From Alkalihalophilus marmarensis DSM 21297 (GTDB lineage: Bacteria; Bacillota; Bacilli; Bacillales; Bacillaceae_D), in assembly GCF_000474275.2 (NCBI RefSeq), contig NZ_ATAE01000020.1:86205-150204 (forward strand): 64,000 nucleotides of DNA. The letters are read 5' to 3'. Positions 1 through 8,207 of the stretch are shown here, in pieces. The translations under genes and the position numbers were made by a program. A model generated the notes under the pieces. The model searched no databases, had not been told where the DNA came from, and worked only from the letters and a program-made list of their open reading frames with translations. Within the stretch, counting starts at the first letter, position 1; the number at the start of each line of letters is the position of its first letter.

Positions 1-1213
1 CTTCAAGTCCTCCGAATGCAAATAAATTTAACCAAATAAGCAAATCAGGCGGGCTTAACGCGAGCATAAACACTAAAATACCGAGAGCTGAGGTTGTTCC
101 TATGGTGATTTTCTTTACCTCTTTATCCGCTGCATCGGGCTTAATGTAATTTAAATAGACATCCTTAACAACAGTGGAGCTGACTAAAAGAAGCAGGGAA
201 TCCACCGTTGACATGATCGCTGCCATTGGTGCTGCGAGTACAATACCGGCAAGCCATGGCGGCAGCACCTCTAATGTAATAAGCGGCATGACGCTGTCAG
301 CCACTTCAATGCCTGGAAGAATCGGACGTGCAAATACACCGATCAAATGCATTCCAAGCATAATAAAACCGACAACAATCGTCCCGGTAATTAAAGCGCG
401 GTGCATCGCTTTGGCATTTTTATAAGACATCGCACGAACAGTTACTTGCGGCAGAGCTACAACTCCCACCCCGACTAAAATCCAAAAAGAGGAGACATAA
501 GCAGGCGTCAATCCGCCGTCATGCCCAAAAGGGGTAACCAAATTCGGATTTTCAGCGACGAGATCCTGCATAATGTTCGTAATCCCGCCCCCTGCAATAA
601 TCGTCCCAATTAATATGATCAATGTTCCAAATACCATGACCACACCTTGAATCGTATCTGTTAAAGCAACAGCTCTAAAGCCCCCGATAATAACGTAAAA
701 TAAGACCGCAACAGCAAAAATAAATAAAGCCGATGTATAACTTAACCCAGTTAGCGACTCAATTAATCGAGCACCGCCAACCCACTGGGCAGTCATCGCT
801 GAAAATAGAAAGATAATAATGCTGAAGGCAGAAAACAGCACGACCCACTTGCTTTGATACCTCTGCTTTAAAAAGTCAACAAGCGTAATCGCTTTGTATT
901 TTCTCGCGTAGATCGCAAACTTTTTCCCAAGCACCATTAAGACAAAATAACCTGTCGCCACTTGCGCCATTGCAAGTAATACCCAGCCTAATCCTTGGGT
1001 ATAAGCGATTCCAGGTCCGCCGATAAAGCTGCTTGCACTGCCGTATGTAGCAATCATAGTCATCGCTAATATAAAGCCGCCAAGCTCCCGGCTCCCTAGG
1101 AAATATTCTTGTAAAAAGGAGTCAGACCGCTTTAAAAACTTCGAAGACCAAAAACCAACGACAAAAATCGAAGCTAAAAAAATAATCAGTGGAATGATGA
1201 CGGGCCAGTTCAT
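1..1213 (-). CDS. panF: Sodium/pantothenate symporter PanF (partial, C-terminus outside window)
   Basis: Sodium:solute symporter (SSF) family permease that imports pantothenate with Na+ at the cytoplasmic membrane. About 404 codons are visible and the gene runs off the left edge. The start gives MNWPVIIPLIIFLASI, a first membrane helix. Motifs typical of PanF follow: EYFLGSRELGG near residue 35 and YGSASSFIGGPG near residue 56. The last visible part reads DLLIWLNLFAFGGLE. The ATG overlaps the stop of the upstream DUF997 gene (ATGA), so the two are translationally coupled. That pairing is the usual yhdT-panF arrangement and supports pantothenate over other SSF substrates. Confidence 0.88.
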   Translation of the reverse strand, partial: MNWPVIIPLIIFLASIFVVGFWSSKFLKRSDSFLQEYFLGSRELGGFILAMTMIATYGSASSFIGGPGIAYTQGLGWVLLAMAQVATGYFVLMVLGKKFAIYARKYKAITLVDFLKQRYQSKWVVLFSAFSIIIFLFSAMTAQWVGGARLIESLTGLSYTSALFIFAVAVLFYVIIGGFRAVALTDTIQGVVMVFGTLIILIGTIIAGGGITNIMQDLVAENPNLVTPFGHDGGLTPAYVSSFWILVGVGVVALPQVTVRAMSYKNAKAMHRALITGTIVVGFIMLGMHLIGVFARPILPGIEVADSVMPLITLEVLPPWLAGIVLAAPMAAIMSTVDSLLLLVSSTVVKDVYLNYIKPDAADKEVKKITIGTTSALGILVFMLALSPPDLLIWLNLFAFGGLE

Positions 1214-1518
1214 TTAGACTCCCCCTCCTCATCCTCAAACGGAACCTCTTTGAAGAATCCCTTTACAGCAATAATGACGAGCACAACCATAACGAGAAAT
1301 CCAACTACACAGCTGTAGAAAAACCATGCAGGCAGTCCAAATATATATGTATATTCACTCACTGGCTTAGAGCCAAGTCCATAAGCAAAGCCGTACCACC
1401 ATCCGAAGTTTATGAGGACTAAAATGACTCCAATCAACGCCTCACGATGAGCGATTTTAAATCGTGGATCTTTTGGATCAATGTCCGGCTTATTTTTTTG
1501 CTCAAACGAACCTTTCAT
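1210..1518 (-). CDS. yhdT: YhdT/DUF997 family small membrane protein
   Basis: Protein of 102 residues with two hydrophobic segments (about 27-48 and 62-87) and an acidic C-terminal tail. The HREALIGVILVLINFGWWYGFAYGLG stretch, given here only in part as FGWWYGFAYGLG, is characteristic of the DUF997/YhdT family. These proteins are usually encoded directly upstream of panF and are thought to be an accessory subunit. The stop codon overlaps the panF start. It is the first gene of the pair. Its exact role is unknown; subunit function is inferred from conserved linkage. Confidence 0.8.
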   Translation of the reverse strand: MKGSFEQKNKPDIDPKDPRFKIAHREALIGVILVLINFGWWYGFAYGLGSKPVSEYTYIFGLPAWFFYSCVVGFLVMVVLVIIAVKGFFKEVPFEDEEGESK

Positions 1519-1562
1519 CGCTTACTCTCCTTTCTTTGCTTGTTCGTATTCTGCATCAGTCC

Positions 1563-1593
1563 ATTATACAACGGAACACCCCGGCACTGTCGA
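1563..1593 (-). promoter_or_regulatory. Possible sigma-A promoter for yhdT-panF
   Basis: On the minus strand a perfect TATAAT lies about 45 bp before the yhdT start, with TCGACA as the best -35 match. The spacer is 19 bp, longer than ideal, so the -35 assignment is weak. Confidence 0.4.
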
Positions 1594-1655
1594 TTTTTTT
1601 CGAATGAAAATCTAGACCCAGACTCATACTAGTTTGAGGGGTGATTACCATTAAA

Positions 1656-2564
1656 ATGTCAAGTGCACTACTATCCATCATACTTTTATTTTCTTTTATG
1701 CCAAGTGAAGAAACTCTAACGTTAACCCATGACGGTGAAACACTCATTACCATTCATCGCACTGAATTTGCAGATGGCATTCTTGGCAAAGCTGCTGTAG
1801 ATGAGGATAAATACGCAGAGCTTGAGAACACCATTGCCACACAGGTGTACGTGGAGCCTGTAAATGCAAAGCTTGATGAAATTGGACAGATTATCCCTGA
1901 AGAAACTGGGATAACCATAGACCGCAGAGCGTTTAGAGAGTTATTTTTTGAGTATTTTTACGGAAACAAGCGGGTCTCAGCTGACGTGCCGACCTTTACT
2001 CTATTTGCAAAAGTAGATAAAGAACTGTTAAAAGAGATCCGCGCTGTTCAGATGGGTGCCTATGTTACATATTTTAATTCGCACAACAAAGAACGTGCCC
2101 ATAATATTACCCTCGCAGCTGAAGCGATTAATAATTATGTTGTCTTTCCAAATGAACGATTTTCCTTTAATAAAGCGGTTGGCAAGAGGACAGCTGAGCG
2201 AGGTTACCTTCCCGCACCAGTCATCGTGCGCGGTGAATTAACGGAAGGGATCGGCGGCGGCATTTGTCAGGTTTCATCGACCTTGTTTAATGCCGTAGAT
2301 AAAGCCGGCATGAACATCATTGAGCGTTATACGCATTCAAAACGTTTGACGTACGTGCCGCCAGGAAGAGATGCAACAGTCAGCTGGTATGGCCCTGACT
2401 TTGCCTTTACTAACAGGCATAATCAGCCGATTTTGATCCTCGCTAAAACGTATCACGGAACCTTGCTTGTAAAAGTCTTCTCATCTGAGGAAATTGATTA
2501 TACACCGCGCGATGTTCCTCGGGCTCCTAATAAATTGCCGCCTGAAGTCAATGTAGACGAATGA
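1656..2564 (+). CDS. VanW family secreted or membrane-anchored protein
   Basis: The N-terminus is hydrophobic (SSALLSIILLFSFMPS), consistent with export. The C-terminal half carries the VanW signature: NERFSFNKAVGKRT, then GGGICQVSSTLFNAV with the conserved Cys, then RHNQPILI. VanW proteins occur in vancomycin clusters and as chromosomal YoaR-like proteins in bacilli; their biochemical role is unknown. A GTG 15 bp upstream is in frame but lies inside the Shine-Dalgarno sequence GAGGGGTGA, so the ATG after that site is preferred. It is divergent from yhdT-panF and followed by its own terminator. Family assignment is firm, function is not. Confidence 0.82.
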   Translation: MSSALLSIILLFSFMPSEETLTLTHDGETLITIHRTEFADGILGKAAVDEDKYAELENTIATQVYVEPVNAKLDEIGQIIPEETGITIDRRAFRELFFEYFYGNKRVSADVPTFTLFAKVDKELLKEIRAVQMGAYVTYFNSHNKERAHNITLAAEAINNYVVFPNERFSFNKAVGKRTAERGYLPAPVIVRGELTEGIGGGICQVSSTLFNAVDKAGMNIIERYTHSKRLTYVPPGRDATVSWYGPDFAFTNRHNQPILILAKTYHGTLLVKVFSSEEIDYTPRDVPRAPNKLPPEVNVDE

Positions 2565-2627
2565 CCACGGAATTGTGTATCATCTCCTTTGAATAAATAA
2601 TTGCGCCCTCGTCTCTTATCACACCTT

Positions 2628-2658
2628 AAGCTGCTTCGTATTAACGGCAGCTTTTTTT
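2628..2658 (+). terminator. Intrinsic terminator after the VanW gene
   Basis: AAGCTGC and GCAGCTT arms enclose a 12-nt loop and are followed by a run of seven T. Confidence 0.8.
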
Positions 2659-2727
2659 GTTCACAAATTGTTCACTTATGCGGCATCGCTCTCCCTCGCT
2701 ATAATGACGAAGTGTTAAAAAGAAGGG

Positions 2728-3243
2728 ATGATGAAAGTGCCAACAACTAAAAAAGAAAAATTATATTTTGGATTAATGATGTGTACGGGCATGGTGATAT
2801 TCATGACATTTTACAATTTGATTATCCATGACATGCTAGGCAAAATACCTTTATCAGCGATCGTATTGCAGCTTGCTGCAGGATTTATCCTTGCATTTAT
2901 CGTAGAATCTTTTATTGTCGGACCAGCTGCTCACAAGCTTGCTTTCGCTCTGCCTTATGATAAATCAAAGAAGCTATATTCAATCCTATCCTTAGCGTTT
3001 TTTATGGTAACAGGAATGGTTCTAGTGATGTCGTTATTTGGGCTAGGAACAGCGTACTATTTTACTGGATTGGGTGATAAAGCTTTAATCGAAAGCTATT
3101 TCTCGATCGTTCTAATGAATTATCTGTTTGCCCTCCCGCTCCAACTTTTCATTGTCGGTCCGACTGTCCGCCGTTTGTTTACTAAATTTGTTAAAACTCC
3201 AGTCAATGAGCCCATTGAGCCACTACTTCTAAGAGTAAAGTAA
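2728..3243 (+). CDS. DUF2798-like four-helix membrane protein
   Basis: Protein of about 171 residues with four hydrophobic helices (about 16-35, 44-66, 85-107 and 122-145). Each half ends with a similar IVGP-A/T motif (FIVGPAAHKL and FIVGPTVRRLF), so the protein looks like an internal duplication, as in DUF2798 proteins. Function is unknown. Two adjacent ATG codons follow the GAAGGG Shine-Dalgarno sequence; the second gives slightly better spacing. A TATAAT lies about 25 bp before the start. The gene is monocistronic, bounded by terminators on both sides. Confidence 0.65.
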   Translation: MMKVPTTKKEKLYFGLMMCTGMVIFMTFYNLIIHDMLGKIPLSAIVLQLAAGFILAFIVESFIVGPAAHKLAFALPYDKSKKLYSILSLAFFMVTGMVLVMSLFGLGTAYYFTGLGDKALIESYFSIVLMNYLFALPLQLFIVGPTVRRLFTKFVKTPVNEPIEPLLLRVK

Positions 3244-3249
3244 TGCCAA

Positions 3250-3279
3250 AGAACCGCAATGTCAGTTGATTGCGGTTCT
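3250..3279. terminator. Bidirectional hairpin between convergent genes
   Basis: Perfect 11-bp stem AGAACCGCAAT/ATTGCGGTTCT with an 8-nt loop between convergent genes. The last codons of the minus-strand gene lie in the 3' arm. The T tracts are short on both sides, so efficiency is uncertain. Confidence 0.6.
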
Positions 3280-4362
3280 AATCATTCTCCACTCACTTAG
3301 AGGAGATTCTCTTTGTAGGCGGAATGTGGTTGTGAGTTCTCTTTCCTTTTTCCCTCTCTCAGACAACCTGTACGTAAATGGTATTTCCCGGTACAGAAGG
3401 TTATCTAAGCTAGGTGTGTACTCTTTTGTGATTCGCATAATCTCTATCTGTTTTAATTCTTCCGTTTGGATGTCGGTTTTTGGTATATGAATTAATTTGG
3501 CCAAGTCTGTATCATTATGGTTATAGGCTGTTGCTAATAAATGTACGATATTTTCAGGTGTTTGCTGCTTTACAAAAGGAACAACTAACCCTGCAGCCTT
3601 GTGTATCATCACTTGATGAGACAAGTCTAAATTCTTCGTTTTATGTGTTACACTCCCTGCAAAATGAATACAAAAGTGCCCAGGAAACCCATTTGCAAGG
3701 GCCCCGCCTCCATGCGGCATGCCATGCATAGAGGCAGCGATTTCACGGCCGTCATGTTGGATAAGAATCGCTCGACGCGCCCAGCTCCATTTTCCGCCAT
3801 ATATCTCTTTCATGATTTTTGTGTCTTCTAATGTTAAAGGCTGCACATCCGCATGATTCGCTCCTGCTCTGCGTTGTCCTCGAAAGCTTAGTCCTGTTTC
3901 AAGGTCTAAAATCGTAAAACTCGTGTACCTTGGGATGAGCTTATCCACTTCTTCCCATTCCATCAATTCACCAAAATGCTCTTCTTCTAGCCCGTTAAAG
4001 AACGTACTTAGCTTTTCCCATATCTCCTCTTTTTCAAATTGATATTTGGTCATAGTTGAGGGGTCATACAAATACCCTCTTTCATCAATTGTAAAAGCTT
4101 GTACACGATACCCTTGATCAACTAAAATCGCTCGGGTAGAGAAAGGGATTTCTTGAACCTTTTGAATGGGTTTTATGTTTTGCAGTGCTCGATTGACAAG
4201 AGAAGACCGAATCTCAAGCTCTGTTTGATGAACAGCATCACTCGATGACTTGACCACAAGCATGATTGGCGCTGCTTCCTCTTTTGCTAAGGCAGAATGG
4301 GGCATCATAATGGCCATGAATAGTAGTACACTTACTAAAAGTCGTGTCATTTTCTTTCCCAT
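3262..4362 (-). CDS. Secreted protein of unknown family with HFCIHF motif
   Basis: 366 residues beginning with a clear Sec signal peptide that ends SALA-KEE near residue 26. The mature part has a conserved-looking core around residues 160-240, including GANHADVQPL, YGGKWSWARRAILI, AASMHGMPHGGGA and GHFCIHFAGS. The H-x-C-x-H cluster in HFCIHF, plus the upstream His residues, could be a metal or catalytic centre. I recall similar cores in unannotated, wall-associated proteins of bacilli and clostridia, but I cannot name a family. It is monocistronic and faces the DUF2798 gene. The assignment as a secreted protein is firm; enzymatic activity is inference. Confidence 0.6.
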   Translation of the reverse strand: MGKKMTRLLVSVLLFMAIMMPHSALAKEEAAPIMLVVKSSSDAVHQTELEIRSSLVNRALQNIKPIQKVQEIPFSTRAILVDQGYRVQAFTIDERGYLYDPSTMTKYQFEKEEIWEKLSTFFNGLEEEHFGELMEWEEVDKLIPRYTSFTILDLETGLSFRGQRRAGANHADVQPLTLEDTKIMKEIYGGKWSWARRAILIQHDGREIAASMHGMPHGGGALANGFPGHFCIHFAGSVTHKTKNLDLSHQVMIHKAAGLVVPFVKQQTPENIVHLLATAYNHNDTDLAKLIHIPKTDIQTEELKQIEIMRITKEYTPSLDNLLYREIPFTYRLSERGKKERELTTTFRLQRESPLSEWRMIRTAIN

Positions 4363-4455
4363 CCTTTATTGAAGTTTAACTTGCTATTTAAGTTTAACTT
4401 GCATTCTTTAACTATTTGCAAAACAGCCCCCCATCAATCAGGGTGTTGTTGGAAA

Positions 4456-4488
4456 TCAAAAAACCTCTAAACCAGAAGACTTAGAGGT
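4456..4488 (-). terminator. Intrinsic terminator after the LysM-GH18 gene
   Basis: Minus-strand stem ACCTCTAA/TTAGAGGT with a 10-nt loop, followed by a T run. Confidence 0.8.
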
Positions 4489-4495
4489 CAAATAC

Positions 4496-5785
4496 TTACA
4501 CTCGTTTATTAATCGTAAAATTGTCTTCAAGCAAGAGCCAGTTTTGTGGAAAATCCCAGCCAAGCACCCAGTAAAATAAACCACGCAGCCCAAATTCTTT
4601 GACAAGATCGAATTTAGCCTGAATGCTTCTCGCATCATCAAACCATACTTCGTGCTGGCGGCCTTGTTCGTCCACGTACCTGAAATATGGGGATTGAGCG
4701 GTTTGGTCATATTCAATGGCTGCATTGTATGTGGCAGCAAGCCTGATCGCTTCTTGATGGTCAATGGCCCTCGCACGTGATTGACCTGCGACAAATGGCA
4801 GAGTCCAATCATAGCCGTACAACGGAATGCCCATCATAATTTTATCATTAGGCATTTGGGACGCGGCAAACTCAATCACTCGCCTTACCTGGTCAATTGG
4901 CGCAACGGCACGAGGAGGTCCTCCTGTCCAGCCCCATTCATACGTCATTAAAAAGACAAAATCAGCGATCTCACCATGCGTCCGGTAATCATGCCCTTCA
5001 TATAAGACCCCTTCCATCCCCTCTTCCACTTGAGGTGCTAGCGCGCTTGATAAGTAAAACCCTTTTTCATCAAGTCTTTCTTTCGCTTTTCTCATAAGGT
5101 TGTTATAGGCTTCTCGATTTTCTGATCCTAAATACTCCAAATCAAAATCAAGTCCTAAGTAGCCCTTTTCTTCCATGATTGCGATCGCTTCGTCGAGCAG
5201 CCGGTCCTGCAGCTGTTCGTCTTGCAAAATAGCTGTAGCAAGTTCGGTGCTGAACCCGCCATCTTCTATATTTGTAATAACCATAAGCGGAATCGCATTT
5301 TGACTGTATGCAGTATTTATAATCGCTTGATCATCAATCGGACGAAGCGTTCCATCGTAGTTCATTTCGTAACTAAATACCATCACAAATGTTAAATAGC
5401 GGGCCTTATCCCCTACAACATTTGCAGAATCTTCCCCTGTAATATTTAAATCAATATAACCACCGACATCAATAGCAGGCTTTTGCCGGTATTCGGTCGG
5501 AATATACAACCTCTTCCACACATGCACATCCCGAGTAGAATGAATTTGATTAACTTGAGTTATCAGCTCTGGCGGAATGTGATACCGTTGACTCACTTCC
5601 CAAATATTCTCACCAGGCTGCAGCCAGTGAAATCTCCCAACTGATGGTATGACCAACGCTTGCCCTACAACAAGCTGATCGGCATTTTCAAGCTGGTTTG
5701 CATCTACAATCATCTGATAAGGGATCTCATATTGTCTAGCAATTGACCAGACCGAATCTCCCGATACCACCACATGAATTTGCAA
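4496..5785 (-). CDS. LysM-LysM-GH18 glycosidase, spore cortex-lytic type (YdhD/YaaH/SleL-like)
   Basis: 429 residues. Two LysM peptidoglycan-binding domains (about 2-47 and 52-96) are followed by a glycoside hydrolase family 18 barrel (about 110-425). The family 18 catalytic motif reads GLDFDLEYL at 211-219, with Glu217 as the expected acid. Later blocks such as MGIPLYGYDW are typical of the bacillar spore enzymes SleL, YaaH and YdhD, which cut N-acetylglucosaminyl bonds of cortex fragments. There is no signal peptide, as expected for enzymes placed in the spore from the mother cell. The start is TTG behind a very strong GAGGGGGCGGG site. The beginning and end look closer to YdhD than to YaaH; the exact orthologue is not settled. 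Confidence 0.85.
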   Translation of the reverse strand: MQIHVVVSGDSVWSIARQYEIPYQMIVDANQLENADQLVVGQALVIPSVGRFHWLQPGENIWEVSQRYHIPPELITQVNQIHSTRDVHVWKRLYIPTEYRQKPAIDVGGYIDLNITGEDSANVVGDKARYLTFVMVFSYEMNYDGTLRPIDDQAIINTAYSQNAIPLMVITNIEDGGFSTELATAILQDEQLQDRLLDEAIAIMEEKGYLGLDFDLEYLGSENREAYNNLMRKAKERLDEKGFYLSSALAPQVEEGMEGVLYEGHDYRTHGEIADFVFLMTYEWGWTGGPPRAVAPIDQVRRVIEFAASQMPNDKIMMGIPLYGYDWTLPFVAGQSRARAIDHQEAIRLAATYNAAIEYDQTAQSPYFRYVDEQGRQHEVWFDDARSIQAKFDLVKEFGLRGLFYWVLGWDFPQNWLLLEDNFTINKRV

Positions 5786-5962
5786 AATCCCGCCCCCTCT
5801 TATCTTATCTTTTCTGTGCCGTGCTTTGCTCCTCTACAACGGTATTCATAAAATGAAATTTAATGCCTGGACACTCTAAATATCTCTTGCAATTTTTTGT
5901 GTCATTTGACTAGGTCTTGAATAGGCTAACGATGAGAGCAAAACAAGGAGGTTAAATTAACT

Positions 5963-6475
5963 ATGTTACACATGAACAGAAACACAATGAGAGATCACCA
6001 TATGCAAAACGGTATGAATGGACAGATGATGCCAGGTATGATGAATGGTACTGGCCAGATGCAGATGCCAGGTATGAATGGGCAAATGCCGCCTGAGATG
6101 ATGAATGGAAATGGACAGATGCAGATGCCGGGCATGAATGGGCAAATGCCGCCTGAAATGATGAATGGAAATGGACAGATGGAGCAACCTTCTCAAGAAG
6201 AAATGTATAACTTCTGTACTCAATTCATGCAGTACTTTGTCCAATTTGGTACCAATGATGGAAATGTGTACGATGGAATCATTGAAGATGTAAATCAAGA
6301 AGGTGTCACAATGCTGATGCCTGACGGCGATAATGATGATTATGATAACAACATGCAAAATAATCAGCGTCAATTTGGCTACTATGGCCGATACCCTAGA
6401 AGATTCCGCCGCTTCAGACGTCAATTCGTTCCCTTCTTCTTATTAAGCAGTCTATTCTTCCCTTACTTTTATTAA
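5963..6475 (+). CDS. Met/Asn/Gly-rich tandem-repeat protein with aromatic C-terminus
   Basis: 170 residues in three parts. Residues 1-75 are a Met-rich repeat region built from a 20-residue unit (MPGMNGQMPPEMMNGNGQMQ); two copies are nearly perfect and a third is degenerate. Residues 76-120 form an acidic globular part containing VYDGIIEDVNQEGVTMLMP. The tail has Arg/Phe clusters (YPRRFRRFRRQF) and ends LLSSLFFPYFY. The Arg-rich then aromatic ending recalls small spore-coat-associated proteins of bacilli, but I do not recognise the gene. The start has AAGGAGGT 10 bp upstream. Monocistronic, with a strong terminator. Confidence 0.75.
   Translation: MLHMNRNTMRDHHMQNGMNGQMMPGMMNGTGQMQMPGMNGQMPPEMMNGNGQMQMPGMNGQMPPEMMNGNGQMEQPSQEEMYNFCTQFMQYFVQFGTNDGNVYDGIIEDVNQEGVTMLMPDGDNDDYDNNMQNNQRQFGYYGRYPRRFRRFRRQFVPFFLLSSLFFPYFY
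6001..6180 (+). repeat. 60-bp coding tandem repeat
   Basis: Two 60-bp units (6061-6120 and 6121-6180) differ at only three synonymous positions. The preceding 60 bp are a diverged third unit in the same register. Together they encode the Met-rich segment of the surrounding gene. Confidence 0.9.
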
Positions 6476-6480
6476 TAGAG

Positions 6481-6510
6481 AAAGCCGCAGCCTCGTGCAG
6501 CGGCTTTTTT
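6481..6510 (+). terminator. Intrinsic terminator after the Met-rich gene
   Basis: AAGCCGC and GCGGCTT arms with a loop of about 10 nt, followed by six T. Confidence 0.85.
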
Positions 6511-6597
6511 CTATTCATGTTTCTGTCTTCTGTAGTAAGGGTACGATATGAATGATACGATAATGATGCGTTAAAGGAGAAGAAAGGAAGGGTAGCA

Positions 6598-7002
6598 ATG
6601 GAGAAAACCTTACATATCGATACGAACAGCCGAGATCAGATGATTGATATCACCTCGCAAATTGAACATTGGTTAAAAGATGTTGGAGTAGGTGACGGGA
6701 TTGTGATCGCTTCATCTCTTCACACAACAGCAGGAATTACGGTAAATGAGAATGCGGACCCTGATGTGAAAACAGATTTCCTAAGAAGACTAGATGAAGT
6801 GTATCCGTGGGAGCATGAACTTGATCGTCATGCAGAAGGAAATACGGCCGCTCACTTAAAGACAAGCACTGTCGGCCACGCACAAACTCTCATTATCTCA
6901 AATGGAGAGCTTGTTCTTGGTACATGGCAAGGTGTATATTTCTGTGAATTTGACGGCCCGAGGAAAAACAGGAAAATACATCTTAAAGTTATTTCTTCAT
7001 AA
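6598..7002 (+). CDS. yjbQ: YjbQ family (UPF0047) protein
   Basis: 134 residues covering the whole family length. Conserved blocks are [16 protein letters not shown] (about 42-57), [15 protein letters not shown] (about 81-95) and [16 protein letters not shown] near the C-terminus. The family forms small trimers with a conserved His/Glu site. Some members have weak thiamine-phosphate synthase activity, and the physiological role is unsettled. It starts at ATG behind GGAAGG and is a single gene with its own terminator. Confidence 0.9.
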   Translation: MEKTLHIDTNSRDQMIDITSQIEHWLKDVGVGDGIVIASSLHTTAGITVNENADPDVKTDFLRRLDEVYPWEHELDRHAEGNTAAHLKTSTVGHAQTLIISNGELVLGTWQGVYFCEFDGPRKNRKIHLKVISS

Positions 7003-7006
7003 GGAA

Positions 7007-7037
7007 AGAGAGCTGCATTTTCGCAGCTCTCTTTTTG
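7007..7037 (+). terminator. Intrinsic terminator after yjbQ
   Basis: Ten-base-pair stem AGAGAGCTGC/GCAGCTCTCT with a 6-nt loop and a T tract. Confidence 0.88.
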
Positions 7038-7050
7038 ATGTTGGAAGTGA

Positions 7051-7237
7051 CGCAATCATAAGGTGAATGGATACAATTAGGCTTATCACTGACGCATATC
7101 CTGGCTGAACAGGCGCAATACACTTGAAGCGACGTAATAATATGGTGTACGAATACAAATATCTATAACACCCGCGCAATCAGCGCAGACACTGACGCAT
7201 AAATCGTCTGAATCTATACAATTGTTCCCTAGCCCCT
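7051..7237 (-). repeat. Degenerate 21-bp phased motif array (TGCG/TGTA)
   Basis: Read on the plus strand, CGCA or its variants CGTA and TACA start at 7051, 7072, 7093, 7114, 7133, 7154, 7175, 7196 and 7217. Spacing is 21 bp with a single 19-bp step. The sequence between motifs is not conserved. The array fills the gap between convergent yjbQ and ku. A second array of the same design lies near 51.5 kb in the opposite orientation. Confidence 0.7.
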
Positions 7238-7255
7238 ACCTTGCCAGCACCAACC

Positions 7256-8086
7256 TTATGCGTTTTTCTTAGCTTTAGCCGTTGTCCGCTTCTTTGCAGC
7301 AGGCTTTTTCTTTTTCGTCTTATCAATCGATGCTTGCAGCGCCGACATTAAGTCAGTGACATTCGATTCTTTCGGCTTTTTATCTGTTGCTGTAACGGTC
7401 TTCTTGCCCGTTTTCTTCTCTTCTATAAGATCCATCAATGCGGTTCTGTACTCATCGTGGTATTTTTCAGGGTCAAACGTGGTCGTCAGCTGTTCAACTA
7501 ACAACAAGGCCGTGTCTAATTCCTTCTTCACAATCTTCTGCCCCTCAGGCAAATTCGGTACATCTTCTATTTTTCGGACCTCATCTGGAAAATGAATGGT
7601 CTCCATAATCAGACCCTCTTTGTATACACGCACAACAGCTAGCTGCTCTTTAGAACGTATGATAATCTTGGCGATGCCAATTTTTCCTGATTCATTTAAT
7701 GCTTCTTTTAGAAGACTATACGCTTTTGCCCCGCCTGCATCGGGTGCCATGAAATAACTTTTTTCAAAATAAATCGGATCTATTTCCTCTAACTTCACAA
7801 AGTCAATAATTTCTACCGCTTTTTCTTCCTGTTCTTTTTTTAATTGCTCAAGATCCTCTGCGTCAAGGACGACAAATTTATTTTTGGCATATTCATAAGC
7901 TTTGACGATATCCTCTTGAGCTACTTCCTCTTCACAATCGGGGCACCTTTTTTGGTAATTGATCGGTGTGTGACATTTTTTATGGAGCTGTCTTAATTTG
8001 ATATCTTTGTTTTCAGTTGCTGTATGCAGTTTCACTGGTATATTGACAAGTCCAAAACTAATGCTGCCTTTCCATACTGTATGCAT
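7256..8086 (-). CDS. ku: Ku protein (non-homologous end joining)
   Basis: 276 residues. The bacterial Ku core is present, with MHTVWKGSISFGLVNIPV at the N-terminus and a short Cys-rich element (CHTPINYQKRCPDC). Ku homodimers thread onto double-strand break ends and recruit LigD. The C-terminus has a VTDLMSALQASI segment, then a Lys-rich basic tail as in other bacillar Ku proteins. ATG follows AGGTGAGAAG. It is divergent from ligD, the two-gene NHEJ arrangement seen as ykoV-ykoU in Bacillus subtilis, where expression is tied to the spore. Confidence 0.95.
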   Translation of the reverse strand: MHTVWKGSISFGLVNIPVKLHTATENKDIKLRQLHKKCHTPINYQKRCPDCEEEVAQEDIVKAYEYAKNKFVVLDAEDLEQLKKEQEEKAVEIIDFVKLEEIDPIYFEKSYFMAPDAGGAKAYSLLKEALNESGKIGIAKIIIRSKEQLAVVRVYKEGLIMETIHFPDEVRKIEDVPNLPEGQKIVKKELDTALLLVEQLTTTFDPEKYHDEYRTALMDLIEEKKTGKKTVTATDKKPKESNVTDLMSALQASIDKTKKKKPAAKKRTTAKAKKNA

Positions 8087-8207
8087 CTTCTCACCTGCTT
8101 TTTTTCTTACTATGCAGAAGTTTGTCTCGAATTATGTATAGAAGAATGCATTTATCAAACGATACTATCAAACGATCCTAATCAAAAAGAAAAGGCAGGT
8201 TTTACAC

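Noticed and set aside
2655..2680. TTGTTCAC direct repeat before the DUF2798 gene
   Set aside because: Only two short copies partly inside the T tract of a terminator; not enough to call an operator.
6061..6180. Possible CRISPR-like repeats
   Set aside because: Contiguous 60-bp units without spacers that keep one reading frame; a coding tandem repeat.
5966..6424. 152-codon minus-strand ORF rich in His and Ile
   Set aside because: It is the exact antisense of the Met-rich repeat gene; repetitive CAT codons arise from ATG. No ribosome site.
8087..8207. Sigma-G promoter between ku and ligD
   Set aside because: GATACTA resembles a -10, but no -35 match at the right distance was found.
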